Below are positions 18,792 to 28,158 of a stretch of 64,000 bases of DNA, one piece after another. The translations under genes and the position numbers were made by a program. This DNA is from Myxococcales bacterium (GTDB lineage Bacteria > Myxococcota_A > Polyangia > Polyangiales > Ga0077539): positions 62,001 to 126,000 of the forward strand of contig JAEUKI010000052.1 in assembly GCA_016793325.1 (NCBI GenBank). The letters are read 5' to 3'. Position 1 is the stretch's first letter, and each line of letters begins with the position of its first letter. The notes beneath the pieces were generated by a model. That model saw only the letters and a program-made list of their open reading frames with translations. It searched no databases and was not told the origin of the DNA.

Positions 18792-19735
18792 CGCCTCGTG
18801 GGCCTCGATCGCTTCGCGGTCCGCGGCGCCCTTCGAGCGCTCCCGCGGCCCTTCTGGCGACGCAGCGGAAATTTCGGGCGGAGCGCGGTCTGGTGCTCGC
18901 GCCATCGCGCGTCGAGCACGAACGCGACGACCGCGCCGACCAAGAGCCCGAGCGCGAGGAGCCAGAGCCACAGGAGCGTCGCGAACATTCCACCGGCGGC
19001 GCCCCACGCGCCCATGGATGGCGCTTTGGCGAGGTAGAGGCTGAGCAGCGCAGAGGCGCCGACGTTGATGACGCCCGAGATCATTCCGCCCGTGAGCGAG
19101 GCGTACCAACGCGGGCGCTCGATCGTTGCGAGCGAGTAGGTGAGCGCCGCGACCAGGCCGAACACGGCGCCGACGATCGGCCATCGCACCCACGCGAACA
19201 GCGCTTCCCACACGCCGATGTGCGGAACGAACCGCGCGAACCACTCGAACACCCGCGGTCCCACAGACGCGCCAACCGCGGCGAGCGCGAGCGCTCCCAC
19301 GAGCCCGAGCCCGAGCGCGAGCGCGCTGAGCTTTCGCGAGAGCCACGACTCGCGAAGGCGCCACCCGACGTGACCGAGGGCGGTCGCGATCGCGCCCGTG
19401 GTCGATCCCACGCTCCAGAGCAGGACCAACAAGCTCACGACGATCACGAGCACGTTGGGTCCGCTGGTCACGAGCCGCAGCTGCGACTCGAGCCACGGGC
19501 GCACAGCGTCCGGCGTAAACGGCAGTACGTGCGCGCGAAACCCTTGGCGTAGCTGCTCGTCGGGCACGAGCGAGAGCGCCGTCGTCGTGAGACCGAGCAG
19601 CGGGCCCAGCGAAAACACGGCGTTGTACGCGATCTGCGCGGCCTGCACGTCGATCTGCGCGTTGAACGCGGCGGTGATCACGGCCGACAAGAACGTGCGC
19701 TGGTATGCGTCGCGGCGTCGTTGTTCGACATCCAT
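18788..19735 (-). CDS. YihY/BrkB-family membrane protein
   Basis: The 315-residue product has about six transmembrane helices, including NVLVIVVSLLVLLWSVG, LSALALGLGLVGALALAA and MFATLLWLWLLALGLLVGAV. It also has the family hallmarks: an early AAQIAYNAVFSLGPLLGL segment and LWLWLLALGLLVGA near the end. Members were once called ribonuclease BN but are inner-membrane proteins of uncertain, probably transport-related function. The C-terminal 40 residues are Arg/Lys-rich and cytoplasmic. The ATG at 19735 gives the MDVEQRRRDA start. Its stop overlaps the start of the propeller gene, and it is divergent from addB. Confidence 0.88.
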   Translation of the reverse strand: MDVEQRRRDAYQRTFLSAVITAAFNAQIDVQAAQIAYNAVFSLGPLLGLTTTALSLVPDEQLRQGFRAHVLPFTPDAVRPWLESQLRLVTSGPNVLVIVVSLLVLLWSVGSTTGAIATALGHVGWRLRESWLSRKLSALALGLGLVGALALAAVGASVGPRVFEWFARFVPHIGVWEALFAWVRWPIVGAVFGLVAALTYSLATIERPRWYASLTGGMISGVINVGASALLSLYLAKAPSMGAWGAAGGMFATLLWLWLLALGLLVGAVVAFVLDARWREHQTALRPKFPLRRQKGRGSARRAPRTAKRSRPTRR

Positions 19736-19955
19736 GGGCAATTCGGGGGGAGCGGGCGCAGAGACCCGCGAGCGCGCCGCACCCGTTGTAGAACGACTGG
19801 GCGCTCGACAGCCAACGAAGCACAGCAGATCGAGCGGCGCGAATCGCTCGCCTCGCGCGGCTTTGCCCGCGAGAACGCTGAGCGGTCGCGCCGAAGTGAG
19901 CCGAAAATTTGCGGTGCTTCTTCGCTCGGTGGCACGCGTGCGTACGGGTCTATTG

Positions 19956-22900
19956 ATGACGTACGGGCCACGCGTGGAGTTTACGGTCGCCCGCGAGCGG
20001 GCGAGGCGAGAGGCGATCGTCAAGCGCGCGGCGCGCGCGACGGTGGGCGTCTCGTCGACGGTGCTGTGTCCCGACGCCGCGACGGCGCGCGCGATCGAGC
20101 GTGCGCTCTCGCGCGGCGGGGGCGCGTGGGTCTCGGTGTGGGACTGGGACCTGTTGCTCGACGCGCTCGAGTCGAGCTCGGGCCTCGCGAAAAAGATCGC
20201 GCCGCACGAAGCGACGCGGTTGGCGTGGGTCGAGGCCGCGCTCGCGACGATGGACGACACAGCGCTCGCGCGCGCGATGTCCGTTGATCCGAGCGCGGTG
20301 TCCCGCGCGCTCCTTCGCGCCGCGGACGCGGTGCGCGCGTGTGGCTACGACGAGACCTCCGTCACTGTCGTGGACGAGGCGTGCGGAGGGCTCGATCCTC
20401 GGCTCGAGCCGCTCGTGCGAAAGCACCTCTCGCTCGTGGACGCGGGCGTGCGCGCGATCGAAGCGGGCTTCGCCGCGAGCGCGACGCTCGATCGGATCGG
20501 GCGAATTCGCAGGTTGAATGCGTTTTCGGAGCTGCGGGTTCCCCGCGGGCTCAAGGAGCTCGTGGTGGACGGCGTCGACCTCGTCAGCCCGATCGAGCGA
20601 GGGCTGCTCGAGGCGCTCGTCGCGCGAGGGGTTCGCGTGGACGTCGCGCCATGGGTGCACGGCTGGGGACGACCGTCGCCGAGGCCCACGGACGCGGACC
20701 ATCTGCCCGAGAGCGGGCTCGAAGCGCTCGGGCGATTTCCCAGCGGCGATCAGTGCCCGAACGACGACGACTCGATCGTCGAGTGCTTCGCGCGCGACCC
20801 CGACGAAGCCGCGGACGCGGTGGCTGCGTGGGTGTCGACGCTCGCGCCCGAGGCTCGATCGAGCGTCGCGATCGCGGTGTCCGGCGCTGCGGGCGACGGG
20901 CCTCGGGTCCTTCGCGCGCTCGAGCGGTACGGCGTCGAGGGCAGCTATCGCGGCGCGCTCTCGGTCCCGTCTGTTCCTTTGTGGAACGTCCTTCGCGCGT
21001 CGCTGCGGCTCTTGTGGCGCGGCCCGAGCGTGCTCGACCTCGCCGCGATCACGAGCGCGCCTGGCTCGGGGACGTGGGGCGGCGACCGCGATCGCATCGT
21101 GGCGCGGCTGCGCTCGTCGCGGCCCAAGCTCTGGAGCGACGTTCGCGCTGCGGTGATCGACTGCACGGATCCTGCGCAGCACGCGTACGTGTTGCGCGAC
21201 GGCGCGGGGCCGGGCGAGCGCGTCTTCGATCCCGACCGCGCCGCGGCGCTCGAGTCGCAGCGGCGCTCGGTGCTCGCGCTGATCGCGGTGCTCGAAGGTG
21301 AATCGCCGTTCAGCGCGCTCGATCCGCCCGCGCGACTCGCGCGCGTCCGCGCGGTGACCGAGCACTGCGTCGACCGCTTCGCCAACGCGCAGCGCATTCA
21401 AGCGTCGGTGCGCGACGGGCGCGCGGCGTCGCTGTGGGTCGCCGCCGCGAGCGCGATTCGCGCGGCCACAACCGCGGTACTCGACGCCCTCGAGCGAGAG
21501 CCGAGCGTCCTCTCGACGCTCGATCCGACGCCGCTCTTGTTGCGCATCGAGCGGATGCTCCCCTCGATCTCCGACGCTGTGCGCGAGCGCCGCGGCGACG
21601 TCGTGCGGGTCGTCAACGATGGCGATCGACTCGACGATCGACCAGAGGTGTTGGTCGTCCTGGGGTTCGTCGCGCGGTTGTTTCCACGGCCTAGCTCGCC
21701 GATCGCGTGGCTCGGCTCGACCGAGCGCGCGGCGCTCGCGAAGGTGCGTCATCCGTCGACGCTCGGAGAGCTGCCCGAAGAGGGGCTCGTCTCGCAGCTC
21801 GCGTCGCGCGACACCCACCGGCTCTTCGCGAGCCCGACGCGGAGACTGGTCCTCGTTCGCACCGATCGAAGCGCGGACGGAAGCACGACGGCCGTCTCCT
21901 CGACGCGCGCGGACGTGCTCGACGCGTACGTCTCGTCGGTCTCCGAGCAACGCGAGCGACGGGCGCTCGAGCACGTTCGTGTCGCGCTCGACAGCAGCGC
22001 AACGGCCGCGGCCGCGAAGCGCGCGCTCGTCGGTCGCGTCGGATCCGCTGTGAATTGCCTGGACGAGTCGGTCGTCGAGGAGCTCGAGCGCCACCTCGAG
22101 CGAGCGCCCGAGGACCACGCGCTGTTCGCGGCGAGGCTCGCGCCGTCCCGTGATTTCGCGATCGCATCGGCGCTCCGCGAGTCGCTCGCGACGAGCACGT
22201 ACTCGCCCGCGGACCTCGAGCTCGCGACGAAGTGTCGCTTTGCGTTCGCGACGCGTGCGGTGCTCGGCGTTCGGTGGCTCCCGCTCGCGCAGGGGCCGCG
22301 CTTCGGGCCGCGAGGGCTCTTGCGGGACGCGCACGCGGCGCTGCGGGTGCTCGACGCGTACGAGGGCGACGTGGATCGCGCGATCGACGCGGCGATGACC
22401 CACGAGGCCAAGGGTGACGCGCTCGAGGCGGCGGGCGCGCGGCGCGTGTTGCGAGGATTCGTCCGGCGATTTGCAGCGCAGCGCGCGAAGTGGAAGGCGA
22501 CCGAGATCCCCGTGGCGAAGGCCGAGGAGGGCGCGAGCGACGCGGTCTCGATCGAGCTCGGCTGCGAGCACCCCGCGGCTCCGAAGGCTGTGTCCGTGCG
22601 AGCCGAGATCGATCGCGTCGAGCGCGTGATCGACGGCGAACACGAGCGCGTCGTGCTCGTGGACGTTCGGATGGGGCGGCTCGATTCGGACGAAGCGCGA
22701 TCGACGTTGGGCTTGGGCGCCGCGTCCGCGGTGCTCCCCGCGGTCGCCGAGGCTCGCATCGGGCGCGCGGTGGACGCGGTCGCGGCGGTCTCGCTCAACC
22801 GCGGAGACATGCGCGTCGTCGGTCGCGACGGGAGCCCCGCAGCGGGGGACGGCGAACGCTCGCTCACGACCGCGGCGCGCGAGGCCAAACGACGGTTCGC

Positions 22901-23054
22901 GGTGGTGTTCGACGCGATCGCCGCGGGGGACGAGCCAGTGGCCCCGCACGATCGCGAGCGGCGCGCGGCGCTCGTCGCCGCGGGGGTTCGATCGTGCGAG
23001 GGCTGCCCGTCGAGGCTCTTGTGTCGCTTCGATCTTCCGGGAGAAACGCTGTGA
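19956..23054 (+). CDS. addB: AddB-like nuclease subunit, degenerate motif
   Basis: The 1032-residue protein resembles AddB: a degenerate N-terminal helicase-like region without a recognisable Walker A, then a C-terminal RecB-type nuclease fold. The fold is bracketed by Fe-S cysteines, Cys760 (LATKCRFAF) and Cys1014, Cys1017 and Cys1023 (CEGCPSRLLC). The expected nuclease core D-x-K reads D903-V-R905, so the catalytic Lys is Arg and cleavage by this subunit is doubtful. Together with AddA it should process double-strand ends for RecA loading. The start is uncertain: ATG 19956 is preferred, although the frame extends upstream. Its stop overlaps the GTG of addA (GTGA). Confidence 0.75.
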   Translation: MTYGPRVEFTVARERARREAIVKRAARATVGVSSTVLCPDAATARAIERALSRGGGAWVSVWDWDLLLDALESSSGLAKKIAPHEATRLAWVEAALATMDDTALARAMSVDPSAVSRALLRAADAVRACGYDETSVTVVDEACGGLDPRLEPLVRKHLSLVDAGVRAIEAGFAASATLDRIGRIRRLNAFSELRVPRGLKELVVDGVDLVSPIERGLLEALVARGVRVDVAPWVHGWGRPSPRPTDADHLPESGLEALGRFPSGDQCPNDDDSIVECFARDPDEAADAVAAWVSTLAPEARSSVAIAVSGAAGDGPRVLRALERYGVEGSYRGALSVPSVPLWNVLRASLRLLWRGPSVLDLAAITSAPGSGTWGGDRDRIVARLRSSRPKLWSDVRAAVIDCTDPAQHAYVLRDGAGPGERVFDPDRAAALESQRRSVLALIAVLEGESPFSALDPPARLARVRAVTEHCVDRFANAQRIQASVRDGRAASLWVAAASAIRAATTAVLDALEREPSVLSTLDPTPLLLRIERMLPSISDAVRERRGDVVRVVNDGDRLDDRPEVLVVLGFVARLFPRPSSPIAWLGSTERAALAKVRHPSTLGELPEEGLVSQLASRDTHRLFASPTRRLVLVRTDRSADGSTTAVSSTRADVLDAYVSSVSEQRERRALEHVRVALDSSATAAAAKRALVGRVGSAVNCLDESVVEELERHLERAPEDHALFAARLAPSRDFAIASALRESLATSTYSPADLELATKCRFAFATRAVLGVRWLPLAQGPRFGPRGLLRDAHAALRVLDAYEGDVDRAIDAAMTHEAKGDALEAAGARRVLRGFVRRFAAQRAKWKATEIPVAKAEEGASDAVSIELGCEHPAAPKAVSVRAEIDRVERVIDGEHERVVLVDVRMGRLDSDEARSTLGLGAASAVLPAVAEARIGRAVDAVAAVSLNRGDMRVVGRDGSPAAGDGERSLTTAAREAKRRFAVVFDAIAAGDEPVAPHDRERRAALVAAGVRSCEGCPSRLLCRFDLPGETL

Positions 23055-26000
23055 GTCCCACGCTCGTCTCCGCCGGCGCCGGCTCGGGAAAGACCCACTG
23101 GATCGTCGAGCACATCGTCGCGCGCGTCCTCGAAGGAACGCCCATCGAGCGCATCGCCGCGGTCACGTTTACCGAAGCGGCGGCGGCCGAGCTCGAGTCT
23201 CGCCTGCGCGCGCGGCTGCTCCGTGCGGGCGCGCGCGAGCAGGCCGCGCGGCTCGAAGCAGCGTCGGTGTGCACGATTCATCGCTTCGCGCTCGAGCTGC
23301 TCCGTCGCTATCCGACCGCGGTGGGGCTCGCGCCCGATCCGCTCGTGCTCGACGAGCGCGCGATGGACCAGCTTCGAAATCGCGCCCTCGATCGCGCGAT
23401 CGAGCGGTGGGATCCGCTCGCGCTCGACGCGCTGCTCGACGGGCTCGGCCCGGGCCTCGGGCTCTCCGAGCGCGGTCGTGACGACAGCGAGACGCCCGCG
23501 TCGAGGCTTCGCTCGATGGTGCGCGCGGTGCTCGACAAAGCGCGATCGGTGGCGATGTCCCCCGAGCGCTTGCGCGCCGAGGCCGAACCCGCGGCCGAGC
23601 GGCTCGGCGCTTCGCTCCGCGCGGTGGCGAAGGGAGCGGCTGCGCTCGACGACGCGCTGCTCGAGTCGCTGCGCTCGGCCCGGGCGTTCGTCGCGGAGAA
23701 GGTCGAGCCGCCGACGCAGAAGGACCGACCGTTGTTCGCGATCGTCGCGGGCGTGGATGACGCGCTGATGGCCGGGCTCGAAGAGAGCGAAGACGCGCGA
23801 CGCGCGTTCGCGATGAGCGTCGCGTGCAGCGCGTCGATCGACGCGAGCAAGCAGTTCGCCGCGGGATCCGCGCTGAAGAAGTCATGTGACGTATTCTGTC
23901 TCTCGCACCCGTCCGTGCATCGAGCGCTCGCGAGCGTCGCGCGCGCGGTGATCGAGCTCGCGGCGGACGCGGCGACGGACTACGACGAGGCCAAGCGTCG
24001 GATCGGCGCGGTGGACTTCGACGACATGCAGTCGTTTGCGCTCTCGCTGCTCGAAGGGCCGACGCAGTACGCGCCGCTCGTGGCGTCGACGTTGGACGCG
24101 ATTGTTGTCGACGAGTTTCAAGACAGCGCGCCGCTGCAGTTTCGGCTCTTCGAGCTCTTGCGCCGCGAGGGCGTGTCGGTCGCGTACGTCGGGGACCTGA
24201 AGCAAGCGATCTACGGATTTCGCGCGGCGGACTCCGAGCTGTTCGGCGCGCTGCTCGAGCGCGAACGAGCGCGGGGCGAGGGGCTCGATCGAACGGTTCG
24301 CTTGGGCAGCTCGCGACGGAGCCGTCCCGAGCTCGTCGCGTTCGCGAACGACCTGTTCGAGGCGCTGTTTGCGCGCACGACGCTGCGGTTCGACGCGCTC
24401 GTCGCGGACAACGCGTACACGCGCGGCGCGATCGAGAAGCGCTCTCCGTGCATCGAAGTGCTCAGGCACGCCTCGGTCGAGCGCGGGCCGATGGTTGGGG
24501 CCAAGGCTCGGTCGCTCGCGGGAAGGCTCGCGTGGATCCTCGAGAACGAGACGGTGCTCGATCGAGAGACGGGGCGCGTTCGGCCCGCGCGCTGGTCGGA
24601 CATCACGATCCTGGCGAGGACGCACGCGCAGCTGGCGCGGTGGGCGAAGGACCTTCGGGCGCACGGCGTTCCTGCGGCGCTCGAGCACGGACCGTGGTTC
24701 GACACGGTCGAAGCGCAGCTCGCGCTCGCGTGGCTTCGGTTCGTCGCGAGCCCGCGAGACTCGGCGGCGAGCGCCTCGGTGCTCGCGAGCGAGCTCTACG
24801 GGCTCTCGCAGCGCGCGATCGCAGCGCTCCACGCGCGCGGCCTCGGGGGAACGCCTCGGTTCGCGCTCGAGATCCACCGCGCAGACCCCGGGCAGCTCCC
24901 GCTCGACGCGCTCGAGTGCGACGCGCTCGCGCGGTGCGCAGAGGACCTGTCTGCGGCGCGCGAGGCGTTTCGAACGGTTCCGCTCGGCGAAGCGGTGGAG
25001 TTCGCGCTCGGCCGCGTGGAGCTCGCGCTGCGCATGTCCCTTCGAAGCGACGAGGCCGGCGCCGCGCAAGTGAGCGCCAACGTCCGCGCGTTCGCAGAGG
25101 TGGCCCACGAGATCGCGTCGCACGACGAGCGCGCGATGGGCGTACGCGAAGAGCGCGGAGCCACGCTCGAGTCGCTCATCGTCGAGCTCGAAGCGCTCCG
25201 TGACGACGGCGCTGCGCAGCCGCGGTCCGAGCTCGGTCGCGACGCGGTCGCGCTCGTGACGTTGCACGCGAGCAAGGGCCTCGAGTTCGCCGTGGTGGTG
25301 CTCGACGCGCTCGGCGCGACGGTCGAGCCGCGCTTGCCGCGGGTGGACCTGCGGCGGCCGCCCGTCGACGAGTGGGTCGACGACGGTTCGCTCGGCGCGA
25401 TGGCGCTCGACGTCGTTCCCTCGGTGGGGCCTGCGGGGTTGTGGGATGTTCTCGCGAGCGCCGGCGAAGCGGACGCGCGCTTGCGCGAAGAGCAGCTCCG
25501 GCTCTTGTACGTCGCGATCACGCGCGCGCGAGAGCACCTGATTCTGCTCTGGCCCGAGGAGCCGAAGGCGCCCTCGCAGACGCGCTACGTCCGCGACCTC
25601 GTGACGGACGTCGCGTCGCGCCCGCCCTCGACCGCAGGAACGTCCGCGTGGGTCCTCCGCCCCGACGGCGCCGCGCACGAAGTGCTCGTCGTTCACGCGG
25701 CCTCCGAAGCATCCGAGCGCGCTCCAGACGCGGTCGATCGATCGGAGACCCACGCGCGCGGGATCGCGCGCTATCGAGACGCGATCGAACGGGCCCGCGT
25801 GAAGAGCGAGGACACGGCGCACCCGCGAGAGCTCGACGTGCTCGCGACCGAGCTCGTGCGGGCGAGGGTCCTGTCGCCGACGGACCTCGTGCACCTCGAC
25901 GATTGCCCGGAGGTTCCCAGGCTCGCGATGCTCTACCCGCACGAGCATCGGATCGCGCGCGATCGACGGATCGAGATCGATGTATCTCCGATTCGTTCGG

Positions 26001-26671
26001 CGCGCTCCGAGCGGCTCGCGCTCGAATCGATCGACGCTGCGGCGCTCGGCGCGTGGATGCACGAGGCCCTCGCGGCCGCGCTCGACGATCGCGGCCACGA
26101 CGAATCGGCGCTCGATCGACTGGTGGCGCGAGAGGATCCCGCGATGGACCGCGAGGCTCTGTCGGCCTTCGCGCGGTCGTCGCTCGCGTCCATGCGCGAA
26201 GCGCTCGCCAAGCTCGAGGTGAGCGAGGTGCTCGCGCAAGAGCGCGCGTTCGTCATCGAGGTCGGCGGGACGCTCGTCCGAGGCGCGATCGATTTGCTCG
26301 TTCGCACACCGGGCGGGCTGCGGGTGGTCGATTTGAAGACGCAGCCCATCGAGTCCGCGTCGCTCGAGCGAAACGCCGCGCACTACCAGCCGCAGCTCGA
26401 CGCGTACGCGTTTGCTGTCGAGTCGCTGCTCGGCGAGCCCGTGGTGGGGCGCGACCTCGTGTTCGTCTCGGCGGGGGCGCTGGTTTCGCTTCGAGCGCCC
26501 TTCGACCGAAGCGGGTTTGCCGCGTCCGTGGCGCGGCTCGGGACGCTCGCTGCGACCGAGGCGCGCGGCCCGGGCACAGGGGCCTCGTGCGAGCGCTGCG
26601 CGTGGGCGCCGTTGTGTCGCCCCGGTGACGCGCGCGAAGGACGCGAGCCCGATCCCAGAAAAACCCGGTAG
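23051..26671 (+). CDS. addA: AddA-type UvrD-like helicase/nuclease
   Basis: The 1206-residue product has superfamily 1 helicase motifs in order: Walker A GAGSGKT (residues 9-15), TFTEAAAAEL (Ia), IVVDEFQDS (II, residues 351-359), YVGDLKQAIYGFR (III), VTLHASKGLEF (V) and LLYVAITRAREHL (VI). The C-terminal nuclease domain has GAIDLL and VVDLKT (Asp1094, Lys1096), so it looks active. It also carries Cys952 and a C-x2-C-x5-C cluster (1180, 1183, 1189), the arrangement normally seen in AddB. It starts with GTG overlapping the addB stop. Function: resection of broken DNA ends for recombination. Confidence 0.88.
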   Translation: MSPTLVSAGAGSGKTHWIVEHIVARVLEGTPIERIAAVTFTEAAAAELESRLRARLLRAGAREQAARLEAASVCTIHRFALELLRRYPTAVGLAPDPLVLDERAMDQLRNRALDRAIERWDPLALDALLDGLGPGLGLSERGRDDSETPASRLRSMVRAVLDKARSVAMSPERLRAEAEPAAERLGASLRAVAKGAAALDDALLESLRSARAFVAEKVEPPTQKDRPLFAIVAGVDDALMAGLEESEDARRAFAMSVACSASIDASKQFAAGSALKKSCDVFCLSHPSVHRALASVARAVIELAADAATDYDEAKRRIGAVDFDDMQSFALSLLEGPTQYAPLVASTLDAIVVDEFQDSAPLQFRLFELLRREGVSVAYVGDLKQAIYGFRAADSELFGALLERERARGEGLDRTVRLGSSRRSRPELVAFANDLFEALFARTTLRFDALVADNAYTRGAIEKRSPCIEVLRHASVERGPMVGAKARSLAGRLAWILENETVLDRETGRVRPARWSDITILARTHAQLARWAKDLRAHGVPAALEHGPWFDTVEAQLALAWLRFVASPRDSAASASVLASELYGLSQRAIAALHARGLGGTPRFALEIHRADPGQLPLDALECDALARCAEDLSAAREAFRTVPLGEAVEFALGRVELALRMSLRSDEAGAAQVSANVRAFAEVAHEIASHDERAMGVREERGATLESLIVELEALRDDGAAQPRSELGRDAVALVTLHASKGLEFAVVVLDALGATVEPRLPRVDLRRPPVDEWVDDGSLGAMALDVVPSVGPAGLWDVLASAGEADARLREEQLRLLYVAITRAREHLILLWPEEPKAPSQTRYVRDLVTDVASRPPSTAGTSAWVLRPDGAAHEVLVVHAASEASERAPDAVDRSETHARGIARYRDAIERARVKSEDTAHPRELDVLATELVRARVLSPTDLVHLDDCPEVPRLAMLYPHEHRIARDRRIEIDVSPIRSARSERLALESIDAAALGAWMHEALAAALDDRGHDESALDRLVAREDPAMDREALSAFARSSLASMREALAKLEVSEVLAQERAFVIEVGGTLVRGAIDLLVRTPGGLRVVDLKTQPIESASLERNAAHYQPQLDAYAFAVESLLGEPVVGRDLVFVSAGALVSLRAPFDRSGFAASVARLGTLAATEARGPGTGASCERCAWAPLCRPGDAREGREPDPRKTR

Positions 26672-26687
26672 AGTCCGCCCCGCGATC

Positions 26688-28154
26688 GTGAAGCACAAGA
26701 AATCGAAGGCGAGCGAAGGCTCTGTTGCTCAGTTGGATTTGCATCTCATCGGCTTCGGCGTCGTGGGCCGAGGCGTGGCGAAGGCGCTCATGCGACCGGG
26801 CCCCGACGGACGCGCGCAGCCCTTTCGACTCGTCGCGGTCACCGACCGATCGGGAACGGTGACCAACGCCGACGGGCTCGACCTCGCCAAGCTCGTTCGA
26901 TCGAAGGACAAGCACGGCGACATCTCGCAGGTCGAAGGCGAGCACCACAAGTGGAACGGCGAGCAAGCGGTGCGCAACGTTCGCGCGGACATCGTCGTCG
27001 AGGTCACGCCGACGAACATCGTCGATGGCGAGCCGGGCATCACGCACATCGCCGAGGCGATGCGCCTCGGAAAGCACGTCGTCACGGCGAACAAGGGCCC
27101 GTTTGCGCTGCAATTTCAGCGGATCGCCGCGCTCGCGCAGCGCTCGGGCGTGCTGCTGAAGTACGGCGGGAGCGTGTGCGGCGCCGTTCCCATCATCGAG
27201 CTCGTGCGCGACGCGCTCGTCGGCAACGAAGTGAGCGCGATCCGCGGCGTGATGAACGGGAGCTGCAACTACATCCTCTCGCGCATGGAGGAGAGCGGCG
27301 AAGAGTTCGACGTCGTCCTCGCGGGCGCGGCGAAGCTCGGGATCACGGAGACCGATCCCTCGCAGGACATCGACGGGTGGGACGCCGCGAGCAAGCTCGT
27401 GATCCTCGCCAACGCCGTGATGCAGCGGACGATCACGATCCGCGACGTGGCGGTCGAGGGCATTCGATCGGTCACCGCAGAGCAGATTCGCGCTGCAAAA
27501 AAGCGTGGAAAAGTGATTCGTCTCATCGCGACCATCACCCGCGAGCTCGCCGAGGTGAAGCCTGTCGAGCTCGACGAAGGCTCGGCGCTCGCCGTGCGCG
27601 GGACGCTCAACGTCGCCGTCGTCGAGACGGACCTCGCGAAGGACATCACCATCGTCGGCCGCGGCGCCGGTCAGATGGAGACCGCCAGCGCGATCCTCGG
27701 CGATTTGCACGCCGTTCGGCGAGAGCTCGCCGCGCGCAACACGAGCGGGAGCGAGCACCGTCGCGGCCTCGCGTTGACCGGGATCGAGGTCGGCGCCGTC
27801 GCGAAGAAGAAGGTCGTCACGATCGACCGCGACGCGTCGCTCGGCGCGGCGGTGCGCGTGATGCAAAAGAAGGGAATCTCCCAGCTCCCCGTGATGAACG
27901 ACGGCGTGTGCGTCGGGTCGATCTCCGAGCGCACGGTGCTCGATTTGCTCGTCGATCGCGGCGCGAAGAAGCTCGAGAAGCTCGCGGTCGAGGACGTGAT
28001 GGGGCCGCCGTTGCCCGAGCTCGGCGCGAGCACGCCGCTCGTCGCGGTGGCCAAGGTGCTCGAGCGGCGAAGCGCCGTCCTCGTCACGCGCGGGCTCGAC
28101 ATCGTGGGGATCGTCACGCGCGCAGACCTGCTCCGGCTCGTCAGCGCGGACTGA
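26688..28154 (+). CDS. hom: Homoserine dehydrogenase with C-terminal CBS pair
   Basis: The N-terminal 340 residues are a homoserine dehydrogenase: Rossmann motif LIGFGVVGRG at about 20-29, VTANKGP, the NGSCNYIL signature, and DPSQDIDGWDAASKL with conserved substrate-binding and catalytic residues. It would reduce aspartate semialdehyde to homoserine for Thr, Met and Ile synthesis. Instead of the usual ACT domain, residues 370-488 form two CBS motifs (VVTIDRDASLGAAVRVM and LVAVAKVLERRSAVLV), suggesting nucleotide or SAM control. GTG 26688 is used because the preceding sequence is the addA end. A TAGAGT hexamer covers the addA stop codon and may be its -10. Confidence 0.85.
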   Translation: MKHKKSKASEGSVAQLDLHLIGFGVVGRGVAKALMRPGPDGRAQPFRLVAVTDRSGTVTNADGLDLAKLVRSKDKHGDISQVEGEHHKWNGEQAVRNVRADIVVEVTPTNIVDGEPGITHIAEAMRLGKHVVTANKGPFALQFQRIAALAQRSGVLLKYGGSVCGAVPIIELVRDALVGNEVSAIRGVMNGSCNYILSRMEESGEEFDVVLAGAAKLGITETDPSQDIDGWDAASKLVILANAVMQRTITIRDVAVEGIRSVTAEQIRAAKKRGKVIRLIATITRELAEVKPVELDEGSALAVRGTLNVAVVETDLAKDITIVGRGAGQMETASAILGDLHAVRRELAARNTSGSEHRRGLALTGIEVGAVAKKKVVTIDRDASLGAAVRVMQKKGISQLPVMNDGVCVGSISERTVLDLLVDRGAKKLEKLAVEDVMGPPLPELGASTPLVAVAKVLERRSAVLVTRGLDIVGIVTRADLLRLVSAD

Positions 28155-28158
28155 GCGG

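Noticed and set aside
19950..22949. 999-codon minus-strand frame opposite addB
   Set aside because: No recognisable motif; the plus frame has the Fe-S cysteines and couples to addA.
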